The notes under the pieces were generated by a model. The model made no database searches and was not told the origin of the DNA. It worked only from the letters and a program-made list of their open reading frames with translations. Below are positions 10,551 to 22,744 of a stretch of 64,000 nucleotides of DNA, in pieces (the stretch's first letter is position 1; each line of letters begins with the position of its first letter). The position numbers and the translations under genes are program-made. Origin of the DNA: Pontederia crassipes (taxonomy: Eukaryota; Streptophyta; Magnoliopsida; Commelinales; Pontederiaceae); contig CM060189.1 in the NCBI GenBank assembly GCA_030549335.1, forward strand, positions 54,979,453-55,043,452, given 5' to 3'.

Positions 10551-10929
10551 GACCCTACAAGGGAAGTTGCGTGACCATGAATTTGTTAAACATGGAATTA
10601 AGTAACAATCATTTGGAAGAAAAAAGTCAAAGCCTTTTTTGTCCTCTTTTCCTTTCTCATCTTTCAAGGGTTAAAGCTGGGTGTTAGGACCTTAATAATA
10701 CAATGAACACTTCTCAAAAATTTTTCAAGGGTCAAAGCTGGATGTTAGGTCCTTAATAATACAATGAACACTTCTCAAATAATAATAATAATAATACAAT
10801 AAGCAACCACAATAGTCGTAAGTATAACAAGAACACAATACACTAAATATATTAAACACAAAAACAAATACTGACATCTGGAAAGTAACAAGTTGACATG
10901 AGTCATGACTGGTAAAGTTTCATACCAAC

Positions 10930-11107
10930 AACAACAACAACAACAACAACAAAGCCTTATCCCACTAGGTGGGGTCGGCTACATGGATCATACGACGTTG
11001 ATCCATGTTCATAAGATTCGACAGGATTTTATGCTGGCTGTCGGGGCCTAACACAACCCTCCTCCTTTATCCGGGCTTGGGACCGGCTATAAAATATAGG
11101 CGGAGTT
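10930..11107 (-). mobile_element. SINE, TTG-tailed plant family (antisense)
   Basis: Reverse copy of the same SINE, with (CAA)n at the left and GGCGGAGTT at the right. It is flanked by TAAAGTTTCATACCAAC at 10,913-10,929 and 11,108-11,124. Copy B near 45,650 shows this word once with no insert, so this insertion is younger than the segmental duplication. Confidence 0.9.
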
Positions 11108-11432
11108 TAAAGTTTCATACCAACATAAAAAAGAAAATTCCTGCAGCAGGAAATATACTTGCTGCGCATTTACAAAGTCAGTGCATGGCAAATGAAACCT
11201 TAAAAGGTCAACCTACAAATGAGCATTTAGTTCCCTGGTCAGCACAAGAAATCATCGATAAGAAATATTTTGTATTCGGCATTTGCAATAAGCGATTTTT
11301 TTTTCTTTTTTGAATGAGAGTAAGCAAGTAATTAATCAAGTCTCGATTATATAGATAGAATTAAAAGTACAGATAAATCTCACAGAAAAAGCAGAGAGAA
11401 ATTTTCCTTATAAAATTTCAGAGAAACTAACA

Positions 11433-13051
11433 TATGTGCATGTCTTCAGTCATGCCTATCTCAAAAAGAATTTTACGCAATAACCTAGATAGACAACGTA
11501 AAAGAAATATTCCAACACCCACCTGCCAAAGGGAAACAACTGTAGTACCACATTGACTGCCAGTAAAGATGAATGGAGGAAATGGATTAGCAAATATTAG
11601 AAGGTGAAAACTTGCAACAGAAGAGAAAGCAAAAATTGCAAGAGAACTCCTCCTGTAGGAAGTATATTGATACCCTGCAACATAAGAATTCAAATGCAAA
11701 AGAAAAAAACATGCATAGGACATAACTATTAATGGCAATATTTTACCTTCTCTTTTGGCTTTTGCTTTTTCTTTCAGTCTGAGAAATGGCTAAAGCAAGT
11801 GTTTGGAAAAAGCTACACTAATGTACTATCATTTAATATCATTCGTCTCTCAGCATTACATCTGCCTTATAATTTTCTCTTAGCATCAGCATATGACTAT
11901 AGTTTAGCAAAACACATTACAAACTAATATTGGGAGTAGTAAAGTTAACTAGCCAAACATAAAAAGGAAGTTGTCTACATCAAATGTTTGAATATAGGAG
12001 AAGAATGTTGAATGGTATATCACCCTCTCTATGTCAATATCACCTAAGATGGACAATTTTTGTTGCATAATTTTGCACGTGTCCTGAATCGTGGGTCAAG
12101 GATTGTAATCTCAGTTGTCAACTAGCAGAAGCACAAAAAATGAATAAGACAGGTTGGAAAAGACAATCACACTGTGGTGATTTAGCATAGGAAAGCATAT
12201 ACAAATCCATGTTAATAGAATCATTAATAATGAACATACAGCATTTAACAATGCATTTGAGTTGCCTGATTAATATTTATATTCTGTCAACTGACATAAT
12301 GTAAAAATTGGCAAGTAACAACCCTTTTTTTTTTTGAGTAACAACTATGCAACAAACAGACAAGTTGTGAGAGGAATACACCTCAGAGTTCAGGAATCAC
12401 TCTGAGATGAAGATCTAGCCATAAATATGATTGCAAGCTACAAATACATGAGTCTTGATAAATAATTAAAGCGTCCACAAGCTCACCTTAGCCATAAGTG
12501 TGAGCCATCATCATCATAACCATCTCAAGGCGAGAAAAATGACCCGATTTCACAGAAACTCTGCAAGAAAAAGCCTTATGAAGTAAGCTACATATCAAGG
12601 ACTTGAAACAGTTCGTAGTAGGAGGAAGAGGGTTTGGAGTGGGAGCAGTTCTTTACTTGTGAAAGCAGAGATGGATTGTTTCCAGGAGGAAAAGGGCGTC
12701 GCCGTGGGCGATGGAGATGTGGACCTTGAGGGCGTGGGCGTACTTGGACGGGTTGCGGAGGCGGGAGAGGCCGCAGAAGCAGGGACGATCACAGGTGAAG
12801 GCGCGATGCCGGGGCGAACGCCAGGCGATTCGTCGACCGCCACGCCTGGAGGCAGCAGGCGGAACTTGGAAGGATGCGGGAGTACTGCCGACGTGCAGAC
12901 GAGTCCTGATCGCGGATTGGAGGGGAATGGAGGAGAGCAGCTCAGAAGGTGTTTGAGAAGTTGTACCTGTGACGTCGCCGGCGGCGGCAGAGAGGGAAGA
13001 AGTAATGAGACACGGGGAGGACGGTGAGGATGAGGGCGAAGAGGTTGGCAT
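11433..13051 (-). pseudogene. NEMP-like (DUF2215) pseudogene copy A-I
   Basis: Plant NEMP/TMEM194 proteins are inner nuclear-envelope membrane proteins. Exons read on the minus strand: exon 1, 12,657-13,051 (AAAGDVTG, then NPSKYAHALKVHIS and LCFHK before a GTAAAG donor); a damaged exon 3, 12,487-12,560 (acceptor TTCTTGCAG, truncated inside the membrane segment); exon 5, 11,619-11,674 (GINILPTG then SSLAIFAFSS after TTATGTTGCAG, one base out of frame between them); exon 6, 11,433-11,522 (VGVGIFLLRCLSRLLRKILF, then IGMTEDMH). Exon 2 and exon 4 are missing. Exon 7 is probably at 9,280-9,455. The order and motifs match the family; the gene is clearly dead. The GC-rich antisense open frames over exon 1 are shadows. 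Confidence 0.78.
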
Positions 13052-13059
13052 GGATTTGA

Positions 13060-13848
13060 AACATTTCTTGAGGCAGTTGGAACAACAATTTGAACTACAG
13101 AGATAGAAGCATACCCAATTGCAGTTGAACTATGATTATTAGAAGTAATAAGCTGATAGACACCCATTCAGCAAAATAAAATAAAAAAGAAAACAACTGA
13201 AATTCAACAAATGACCCTACAAGGGAAGTAGCATGACCATGAATTTGTCAAATATAGAATTGAGTAACAATCATTTGGAAGAAAAAGGTCAAACCTTTTT
13301 TTTCTCTTTTCCATTCTCATCTTTCAAGGGTTAAAGCTGGGCGTTAGGACCTTAATAATACAATGAGCAGTTCTCAAAAAATAAATAAATAAATACAATG
13401 AGCAACCACAATAGTCGTAAGTATAGCAACGACACAATACACTAAATGTATTAAGCACAAAAACAAATACTGACATCTGGAAAGTAACGAGTTGACATGA
13501 GTCGTGACTGATAAAATTTCAAACCAACATAAAAAAAAAGAAAAAGAAAATTCCTGCAGCAGGGCATATACTTGCTGCACATTTACAAAGCCAGTGCATG
13601 GCAAAAGAAACCTTTAGAAGGTAGACCTGCAAATGAGCATTTAGTTCCCTGGACAGCACAAGAAATCATCGCTAAAAGATATTTTGTATTCTGCATTTGC
13701 AATAAGCGATTTTTTTTCTTTTCTGAATGAGAGTAAGCAAGTAATTAATAAAGTCTCAATCATATAGATCCAAAAAAAAGTACAGATAAACTTCACAGAA
13801 AAAGTAGCGAGAAATTTTCCTTATAAAATTTCAGAGAAACTAACATAC
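13060..13848. other. intergenic/intron sequence between NEMP copies
   Basis: Repeats the intron lying left of exon 6 in copy A-I (compare 10,565-11,430), without the SINE insertions. It marks the tandem duplication of the NEMP gene. A short CCAG-bounded piece, GGAACTAAATGCTCATTTG (minus, about 13,640), could be a further small exon, but I cannot support it. Confidence 0.5.
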
Positions 13849-16434
13849 AGGATTGTGCATGTCTTCAGTTATGCCTATCTCGACAAGAATTATACACAAT
13901 AACCTAGATAATGTGAAAGAAATATTCCTACACCCACCTGCCAAAGGGAAACAACTATAGTACCACATTGAATGCCAGTAAAGATGAATGGAAGAAATGT
14001 ATTAATAAATATTAGAAGGTGAAAACTCGCAAAAGAAAAAGCAAAAATTGCAAGAGAACTTTTGAGTATAACAGTTAATGACAATATTTTACCTTCTCTT
14101 TTGGCTTTTGCTTTTTCTTTCAGTCTGAGAAATGGTTCAAGCAAGTGTTTAAAAAAAAGATTTACACTAATGTATTAACATTTGTCTCTAAGCATTATCT
14201 CTGCCTTATGAATTGCTTTTAGCATCACCATATGACTATAGTTTAGCAAAACACATTACAAACTAATAACCGGAGTAGTAAAGTTAACTAACCAAACATA
14301 AAAGGAAGTTGACTACATTAAATGTTTGAATATAGAAGAAGAATGCTGAATGGTATATCACCCTCTCTATGTCAATATCAACTAAGATGGACAATTTGTA
14401 TTACATAATTTTGCATGTGTCCTAAATCGTGGGTCAAGGATTGTAATCTCAGTTGTCAACTGGAAGAAGCATAAAAATGAATAAGAGAGGTTGGAAACCA
14501 CATTGTGGTGATTTAGCATAAGCAATCATCATATACAAATCCATGTTAATAGAATCATTAATAATGAACAATGCATTTGAGTTGCCTGATTTATATCTAT
14601 ATTCAGCCAACTGATTTAACAGAAGAATTGGCAAGTAACAACTTTTTTTTGAGAAGGAAGTTATAATAACTATGCAACAAACAGACAAGTTCTCAGAGGA
14701 ATACAAGTCAAAGTTTAGGAATCACTCCGCTATGAAGATCTAGCTATAAATATGATTGCATACTACAAAATACATGCGGCATGAGAAATAATTAAAGCGT
14801 CCACAACCTCACCTGAAATAGGACCATGAGTATGACAAGGATGATGCCTAAGGTCTCGTCTCCACCATAGTATAATACCACTGGCTCAAGCAAGTGTTTG
14901 AAAAAATTTACACTGAGGTATTATCATTTAATATCATTCGTCGGCACTACATCTGCCTTATGAATTGCTTTTAGCATCACCATATGACTATAGTTTAGCA
15001 AAACATATTACAAACTAATAACCGGAGTAGTAAAGTTAACTAGCCAAACATAAAAGGGAAGTTGTCTACATCAAATGTTTGAATATAGGAGAAGAATGCT
15101 GAATATCAACTAAGATGGACAATTTCTATTACATAATTCTGCATGTGTCCTGAATCGTGGGTCAAGTATTGTAATCTTTGTCAACTAGCAGAAGCACAAA
15201 AAATGAATAAGAAGGGTTGCAAATCCATAATAGAATCATTAATAACGAACATCCAGCATTTAACAATGCATTTGAGTTGCCTGATTTATTCCTATATTCT
15301 GCCAACTGACATAATGGAAGAATTGGCAAGTAAAAACTTTATTTTTTAGTATTTTTGTTTATCTTTTTTTCTTAGAAGGAAGTAACAACAACTATGCAAC
15401 AAACAGACAAGTTGTCAGAGGAATACAACTCAAAGTTTAAGAATCATTCCGATATGAAGATCTAGCCATAAATATGATTGCAGGCTACAAATTCATGAGG
15501 CTTGATAAATAATTAAAGCGTCCACAAACTCACCGTAGTATAATACCACTGAAAGTGTGAGCCATCATCATCATAACCACTCTCAAGGCGAGAAAAATGA
15601 CCTGACTTAACAGAAACTCTGCAAGAAAAGGCCTTGTGAAGTAAGATCAATGACTTCTTCTCAAAAAAAAAAAAGATCAATGACTTGAAACAATTCGTAG
15701 TATTGAAGAATACTTAACAGAAGTAGAGCAGATTAGCTATTCATCTTCTTGGGTCGACACCGCCACGATCAGCGAAGAGTCGGGTGGCATCCGCACGTAA
15801 AGAATCCCGTCTTCATAAGGCGAGATGCTGCTTGACCATGAGTTTTTGGAGAGCTTCTCCCACTGCGCGGCGGGGCACATCCCCAACCTAATCGACGCAT
15901 TCCTGACAAAATCAAGAAGATTTCATCAAATTCGTGCAAGAATGGATTTAAAAAGACGGCGGAAGAATAAGCAATTACATCTAATGTAGCATAAAGAAAA
16001 GAAAGAATTAGGGTTTGGAGCGGGAGCAGTTCTTTACTTGCGAAAGCAGAGATCCATTGTCTGCAGGAGGAAGAGAGCGTCGCCGTGGGCGATGGAGATG
16101 TGGACCTTGAGGGCGTGGGCGTACTTGGATGGGCTGCGGAGGCGGGAGAGGCCGCGGAAGCGGGGGCGGTCGCAGGTGAGGGGACGATGCCAGGGCGAGC
16201 GCCAGGGGATTCGTCAACCGCCACGGCCGGAGGCAGCAGGCGCAACTTGGAAGGATGCGGGAGCACTGTCGACGTGAAGACGAGTCCTGATCGCGGATTG
16301 GAGGGGACAGGAGGAGAGCAGCTCAGAAGGTGTTTGCGAAGTTGTACCTGTGACGTCGCCGGCGGCAGCGAAACGGAAGAAGGAATGAGACGCGAGGAGG
16401 AGGACGATGAGGACGGGGGCGAAGAGGTTGGCAT
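13849..16434 (-). pseudogene. NEMP-like (DUF2215) pseudogene copy A-II
   Basis: The most complete NEMP copy in segment A. Exon 1 (16,038-16,434) has a hydrophobic signal-peptide-like stretch LFAPVLIVLLLASH before AAAGDVTG, and later LKVHISIAHGDALFLL; a CGA-to-TGA stop and a frame change lie within it. Exon 2 (15,745-15,902) follows a TTTTGTCAG acceptor and reads NASIRLGMCP..QWEKLSKNSW, then SPYEDGILYVRMPPD and VSTQE; the expected donor is ATGAAT, not GTGAAT. Exon 3 (15,534-15,618) reads EFLLSQVIFLALRVVMMMMA. Exon 4 (14,813-14,880) reads LYYGGDETLGIILVILMVLF before GTGAGG. Exon 5 keeps SSLAIFAF near 14,020-14,062. Exon 6 (13,849-13,937) ends EDMHNP before a GTATGT donor. The intron near 14,140-14,820 and 14,890-15,530 is internally duplicated. 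NEMP identity is well supported by this exon series. Confidence 0.85.
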
Positions 16435-17000
16435 TGATTTGAAACGTTTCTTGATGCACTTGGCACAACGATTTGAACTAGAGAGATGGCAACGGTCACG
16501 GGAGCGATGGAGGTTCAAACTGCACCCACAAAAACTACTAATGTAATAAATATATATATATTGATTAACTTGAATTTTAGAAAATGCGAAAGAGTTATAA
16601 ATATATATATATAGCAATTAATTAAAAACTGACTTATTTTTTTATATTACATCTTGAACATTTTATTTTTTATATTACACAGAAATAACAGTTGCATCTT
16701 CTATAACTTTCAAAAATTTTCAAATGTAAGGAGTTTCGATGTATTATCGTAAAAAAATCATTTTAGTTTATAAAATTTTAATGTTCTGCCAACGATACAT
16801 GTAATTTTTTCTTTAATTATAACTGTAATCTTATATTTTTTATTCCATTTACAAAAAGATATAAGATAAAAAAGAATAATGGGTATCCCCACAACTTAAA
16901 TGACGGTTGGCGCAAATCTAAGAACTTTAAGTGAGATCCGGCTTGGTTCGACTCGTGGTCCGGAATTCGATCTGTCATAGTTTGCACGGGCCGGTTCCAA
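16435..17000. other. AT-rich spacer between divergent NEMP and GC-rich leader
   Basis: AT-rich DNA with (TA)n tracts near 16,549 and 16,602. No gene. It separates the 5' end of the minus-strand NEMP copy from a plus-strand promoter-like site and so could once have been a two-way promoter. Confidence 0.45.
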
Positions 17001-17003
17001 GGG

Positions 17004-17025
17004 TATAAAAAGATGAAAACCCTAG
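17004..17025 (+). promoter_or_regulatory. TATA box with telo-box
   Basis: TATAAAAAG at 17,004 is followed at 17,017 by AAACCCTAG, the telo-box common in plant promoters of ribosomal and growth genes, then a CT-rich start region. The same pair is at 52,609-52,630 in copy B. It looks like a core promoter; activity is unknown. Confidence 0.45.
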
Positions 17026-17770
17026 GATTGTCTCATTTCGTTTCTCCTCTCTCTCCTCTTCGTTTCTCCTCCGCACCGCCTCTCCTCCTCTCTGCGCGCG
17101 GCTGCCCGACGCCGATGAGCCTCCAACTCCTCTCTCTTTCTCTTCAGTGCTTCACTCCGCGGTGACCTCGTTTGACGCTCATCACGGCAGATCTGCCGGT
17201 CGTGCGACGGCATCCGAGCTCTTCAGCGCTTCACCTCCGCGCGGCGACCTCCTGCGATGCCCATCGTCGCAAATCTGCCCGCCGCTGACCCCCGCTCTCC
17301 TCTCCTTTGCTCTCTCTCCGCGCACGGCGGACGGCTGCGGAGACGGCTGCTTTCTCCTCACACGGCGTGGAGGACGTTTACCCCCTGCGCAGCGGCAACC
17401 TCCGCGACGACCTCGAGCATCGGATCTCGCCCTTCGTCGATCCCCGACCAGATCTCCGTGTGAAGAGGGCCCGATCCAACCATAGGCGAGTAGATCCGTG
17501 CGGTCCTGACATCGAGCACCCCACCTCGATCTCGCCAAGCGCCACCAACCTCTATCACCTCCGCCGTGGTGCTGTCGACCTCCGTGACAACCTCCCGCAA
17601 CCTTGCACCACCGTCGACTCCCGCACACCGAGTGCCGCCACCCCCTCACGCCTCGAGCACGCTGAGCACTGCCCCATCGCCGCCGAGTTTGACCGCCCCG
17701 CCGCTGAGCCCACACGCCGCAATCCCGCCGCGCGTCCTTCATTCATTTGTAATTTTTTTTGCTTTCATTT
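17026..17770 (+). other. GC-rich leader-like region, gene not recognised
   Basis: A CT- and GC-rich stretch of about 720 bp with long open frames on both strands (156 aa plus, 186 aa minus). The peptides are low-complexity, rich in Arg, Pro, Ala and Ser, and copy B has the same DNA with indels that change the frames, so protein coding is doubtful. It may be a 5' untranslated leader or first exon of an unknown transcript, or the leader of a mobile element. Confidence 0.35.
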
Positions 17771-18429
17771 AGGATGATTATTGTCATATGATTTAAAGCA
17801 ATTGTTGATGTAATCAGGTCGACTTGGCTTTGATGTAAATGCGCTTAAGATATATGAAAAGTTAGTAGAAAATTTCTATAGTTCTTCGCTCCAGCCGTTG
17901 AGATTGGGTTGTCATTCACACGTTCAAAAATGCATAACTTCTTAATCGTGGGGAGTAATGTTGTGTCCTGCCTATTTAGCAATTAAGAATGTATGTTGCT
18001 TTTATAAAAGTTATAGATTGTAGACAGCATTAGAATCCGACTTGACGAGTCATTACTACATGTCAGTGTCAGGTGGTGCTTGGCGTAGATTGTTGGACTT
18101 TGGCACCCTGTTATGTCATCTCGCCTTATCATGTCCGAGGTCAGGTGGCGTTTATGTGCCCCGACATATTAATTCATGAATGCGGAGCACTCGGTCGACA
18201 TACCCGAAGAAATGATTAGCTGAATTCCATTTCGTGCACAAAAAGAAATATTAATTAGATGACTCCATTAATAAAATAAAATAAAATGTCTACTTAAAAA
18301 ATAATAAATAAATCATTCAAACTAATCCTAATGTAACTAAAGTATTAATCAATAACTAATTGAAAACTAATATGAAAAAAATAAATAAAATAAAATAAAA
18401 GTAGAAAAAGTTTTGATTTATAGTTGTCA
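17771..18429. other. unclassified repeat-like tract
   Basis: Non-coding tract shared with copy B (about 53,310-53,960). It has phrases such as GCATAACTTCTTAATCGTGG typical of degenerate plant retroelement interiors. No open frame, no family assigned. Confidence 0.3.
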
Positions 18430-21400
18430 GCTTGACTTAGTCCTGATGAAGATCAAGGGCTATTTTACTCTCCTCTTGGATTTTTCTCTGTGTTGCTTGG
18501 GAGAGAGCTCAATGTACGTCTAGTCAGTTGTGTCACCATATGGCCCAATTGTCTTTTCAAATTTTGAATTGATGCATCCTGACTAGTGACTCTAGATTCC
18601 ATATCTTTTTGCAATGATTGCATGGTGTCTATGATTTGTGCCATCATCTCCTGCATGTGATTTGATGATTGATATTGGAGAGGTTGCATTTTCGATATAT
18701 AATCTTTTGGTGGACCAAAAGGTTGGCCTTGATTCTGATTATAGGCAAACTTTGGATTGTGTCTCCAACCATAATCTTGAAAAATGGGTTGAAAATAAAG
18801 TTAACATTTTCAATTTGATTTAAATATGAAGTGTTACCTATAGGGCAATAATTACTTGAATTTCCCATTAGTAATATCATTTGCTCAAATTTTTTATTTA
18901 GTGACTCCAACTGAGCCACTACTTCAGAAGATTGTACTCCTTGTGCAACATGTACATCATGAGTTCGGCGAGATGGTCTCCTTTATTGGATTGACTTGAG
19001 GGCTACGACTTCAATAATATCCTGTATCCCACTAGGGCGTTTAGATCCCAACACTGTTCCTCCTAGTTGATTGGTCAAGCTTATTTTGATTTGCAACTCG
19101 TAATCCATGGTACATATCTTCAATCACTTGCCACTTTGAAATTCTATTATCAGGAACTCTGGCTAATAGTTCCTTATCTCATTCCCATGCCTCATATAAT
19201 GTCTCATTATTGTCTTGAACAAATACCCTTAACTCTCTTCGATACTTGTCCTGCTTTTTGTGGTGGACAATATTTTCCAACAAACTTTTCTACTGGCTCA
19301 TCCTGCAGGCAAAGTTTTAAACCATGTAGAAGCTTTGTCACGCAAAGATTGTGGAAGAATAACGTCAGTAGAAACATTATTATTTTTAAAAGTGCTCAAG
19401 GTGACAAAAAAATTGTCAAGGTGGTCGTGAGGGTCTTCATGTAGTCCTCCACAAATTGTGATACTTGTATCATCCTTACGATAGTCGGATTGATCTCAAA
19501 ATTATTTGCATTGATTTCAGGCAGCATAATGCATGATTCTCTATCATTGTATCGGTCTGAGACATACTCTCTCGTAGAAAGTTCTTCTTCATCTTCTTGT
19601 CGATTATATTTTGGATGCACTATTTCATTTTGTTGTTCCTGTCTCTGATTGTTGTGTGCTTATTCAGCCATCTTTCTAATATTCTTCCTTAATCGACGAG
19701 TTGTTCTTTCAATTTCATTTCATGATCAAATTCCAAAAGTGGATTTGAACTCCTGGTGCGATGTATGGAATTATCAGAAAATTCCAGGATTAATTATGAT
19801 TAGATCCTCAATAATACTTGCATCAAGTAATTGTCAAAAATAAAAATAAAGAAAATAAATTAATAAATAAAATACGAAATAAAATACAGGCAGATAAAAA
19901 ACTACAATAAAAAATTTAATTTATTGGCAATGGCTGATTTCATGACAAAATGAGCTAAAAATTTTAATAATATGAAAAATTCAAATTGAATTGATTGGCT
20001 GAAATTAAATTCCATTCAAATTAGAATTAGAGAAAATTTCGTAATAAATTATGGCATGAAGTACGATAAAAAGAATTCCATGAGCAAAAACAACACCAAA
20101 TTGTTTAGAAATTTTAATCGCAAGTCACATATAAAACTCTCTGAAATTTGAAGACGTGAAATTTCCAAACGATAGAATCTCCAAACTATATTAAAAAATA
20201 ATTATATCAATTTATAACTCTCGAATAATCCCCATAACCCGATAAGGCGTAAGTAAAACTTCGTAAAATGATTGGGGCCAAACTTCCGGAGGAGTCAAGA
20301 AAAAAAATCCAAAACCCAAGATTAACATGGTGAAAATATTAATAATTAATCATCACGGCCGAAAGAGAATTAAATTGACTCCTGGGCGTAAAAATTAATT
20401 AAAATCCCTGCAAACAAACCCTCCGCGTAAGAACCAAAATGATGTCGACAACTTGATTTACTTGTCCGCCAAACAGAAAGTTGTCCACGCCTCGACCAAA
20501 ACAAAATTGTATCAGCAAATTGAAAGTCATATTAATCCAACTCTTATGTATAAAGCAAGGAGACAAATGATAAGAATTATGACCGACAAAAGAATAAAAG
20601 TCACACCGGGCGTAAGCGGATTAAGTCGAAACTTGACCCAAATAGGGCGCAAAATAGAGACCATATGTAAATTGGCTGATACAAAGTCAAATCAGTATAG
20701 TACGCATTAATCATGTCGAAAAACAAAGTTCCAAAAATCAAACATGTCGGCCGCAAAACAATCGAGATCCAACAAATTCGGTACTAATCCAAAAATAAAT
20801 GAAAATCTCGTGAATTTTTATCTGTAGAAGAAAAAGAATTATTAGATTATTTACACAAATAATTAAAACAAATAATACAACAATGCATATTCACATCAGA
20901 TAAATATTTATAGAAAATTACAGAAAAAGAATTTACAAAAAATTATTTACATATCCTAATAATTTATAAACTGAGAAATCAATTAATAAATATTTCCGGC
21001 AACGGCGTATAAAACTTGATGTGTAAAATTATGTAGCAAAATAAAATCGCTAGCAAGTGCACTAGTCACGCAAGTAATATAGTAAATAAGAATAAGGAGT
21101 ATCGAACCACGAGGAATATTATTAATTCAATATCTAATTTTATAAATTAATAAGAGAGGAAAAACATAGGTTTTGAAAATAAGTCTTCTAATTATAAAAT
21201 AAATATTAAAATAAGATAAGATAATGGTGTTGAAGTTGGTCTTAGGATGATAACAAATTAAGGATAAATATGTGAACCAGAAAAGAAAAATTTAAATTCT
21301 TAAGATGGATTAGGAATTTTCCTAAGTTATTAATTTATAAGATTAAAATCACAGAGTCCACAAACTGATAATTCTACTATTTAATCAAGCAAATCAAAGT

Positions 21401-22744
21401 ATCTTAAATTTAATCAAAATTTGAACTCCCACAAACTAGTATTCATGCAGATGAGATTAAAATTATGATGCATTAATATGAAAATCTTAGACTATTAATC
21501 ACCCCACAAACTGGTATAGATTAACAGACCACACATGTCTAATTCTCCACACACTAGTTATTAGACCTATGTTAATTTTTAATTCCACAATAATTCATTC
21601 AATTTAATTAAATAAAATATGAAATCAAGTAGTCCACAAACCAGTAATTACTTAACTCATAAATTCAAATAATTAAATCAAAAGCGTTAAACACAACTAA
21701 AAATTGATCAAAAGAATTTTAATAATAAAATGAGGGCTCACAGAGTTTCCCTTCAATAATAATCTCCTAAAATAAAATAATTAAAACATGGAGTTCATCC
21801 TAGAATTGTGGAGAGATAATGACAAAATACAAATGATAATTGGAAGAATTACACCAGGAATAAATCAAGGCCCTTGGATGTCGTCGAAGGGATCGGTCGT
21901 CTGATCAAATCTCTCTCTTGGTCGAAGCCTACTGACTCTCGACTCGCCATAGAAGAAAACCACACTTCAAAGCACAAATTGGATCGATGATTTTGTCATC
22001 TATTTATAGGTGCGATCGAGACTTCATTTGATTATGGGCGTAAATCGTACGGATGGATTTAAATTCACTGGATAAAAGTTGATATGGTCTCTCTGAGTTT
22101 CGGCCAAAATGATTACTTCTTCTAATCATTACGCCCAAAATGATAGATTCTTCTTATCTTTACTCCCTTCTTCTAATCTCGGCCAAAATGATAAGTTCTT
22201 TCAATCATTACGCCCAAAATTACGTCATACATCGATTGTTGACCAATAAGTTTCAGCCATGCATGGATTAGTTCATGTTACGCCCACAAAATCAAATTGC
22301 ATTTCTTTAACCCCCAAGGAAGTTGACGTAAGATTTATCCAATGAACGTGATAACCTCAATTTTACGCCCTTAATGTGATCATCTCGGCCAACATGTGAT
22401 AAGATCTTGGAGTAAACATAATTCCTTCACACTTTTTTGCTCAAAATTTGATTGTGATGTGGTTTACGACCGATAGTTCCAATGATAGTGCCATTTTGCC
22501 TATAATAATTCTCTTGTGGATGATAATATTTTTTACACCTTATCTCATTTGCCGACTTCCTTGCAAAATAATTATAAAAATTAAGTAAATCCCTTCTTAT
22601 TAAAATATTTAAAGCATTAATAACCAAAATTGATAAATCCGAAATTATGACTAAAATTGACCTAAAATGATGCATGCCATGATCAAATTACAGAAAAATT
22701 AATTAAAATAATAAACTAAAATATGTTATAATTTGCATGCATCA
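18430..22744 (-). mobile_element. Athila-like Ty3/gypsy fossil (copy A): gag and 5' LTR
   Basis: On the minus strand, a 1,728 bp LTR (22,744 down to 21,017) begins TGATGCATGC and ends CACATCA. It is followed by a degraded tRNA-Asp-type primer site (CGCCGTTGCCGG, near 21,000), an AT-rich leader and a gag region (about 19,640-18,430) with short words such as INANNFEI and EDPHDH typical of Athila/Tat gag. No polymerase region and no second LTR are seen, so the element is cut after gag. It is broken, with several breaks in gag. Its presence in both segments dates it before the segmental duplication. Confidence 0.75.

Larger units (their letters stand above)
9580..10568 (+). mobile_element. composite retroposon: PPR exon + intron + SINE, with 19 bp target-site duplication
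   Basis: Copy B at 45,297 has the sequence AAATGACCCTACAAGGGAAGTAGCG with nothing inserted. In copy A the word TGACCCTACAAGGGAAGTT occurs twice, at 9,561-9,579 and 10,550-10,568, with 989 bp added. The insert contains a PPR-gene exon (to 10,082), the start of its intron with a clean GTATGC donor, and a complete SINE (10,375-10,550) whose (TTG)n tail touches the right duplication. Long target duplications plus a 3' repeat tail are the hallmark of LINE-machinery retroposition. I infer a transcript started in the PPR gene, ran into an intronic SINE and was retroposed from the SINE tail: a 5' transduction. Confidence 0.8.

Noticed and set aside
12659-13027. Plus-strand 122-codon open frame rich in Gly and Glu (and like frames at 16,085, 47,207, 50,586, 51,657)
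   Set aside because: It is the antisense shadow of the GC-rich NEMP exon 1 on the minus strand; its pattern follows the exon, not a protein family.
17147-17742. Arg/Pro/Ser-rich open frames on both strands
   Set aside because: Frames change between copies A and B through indels, and composition follows GC-rich DNA.
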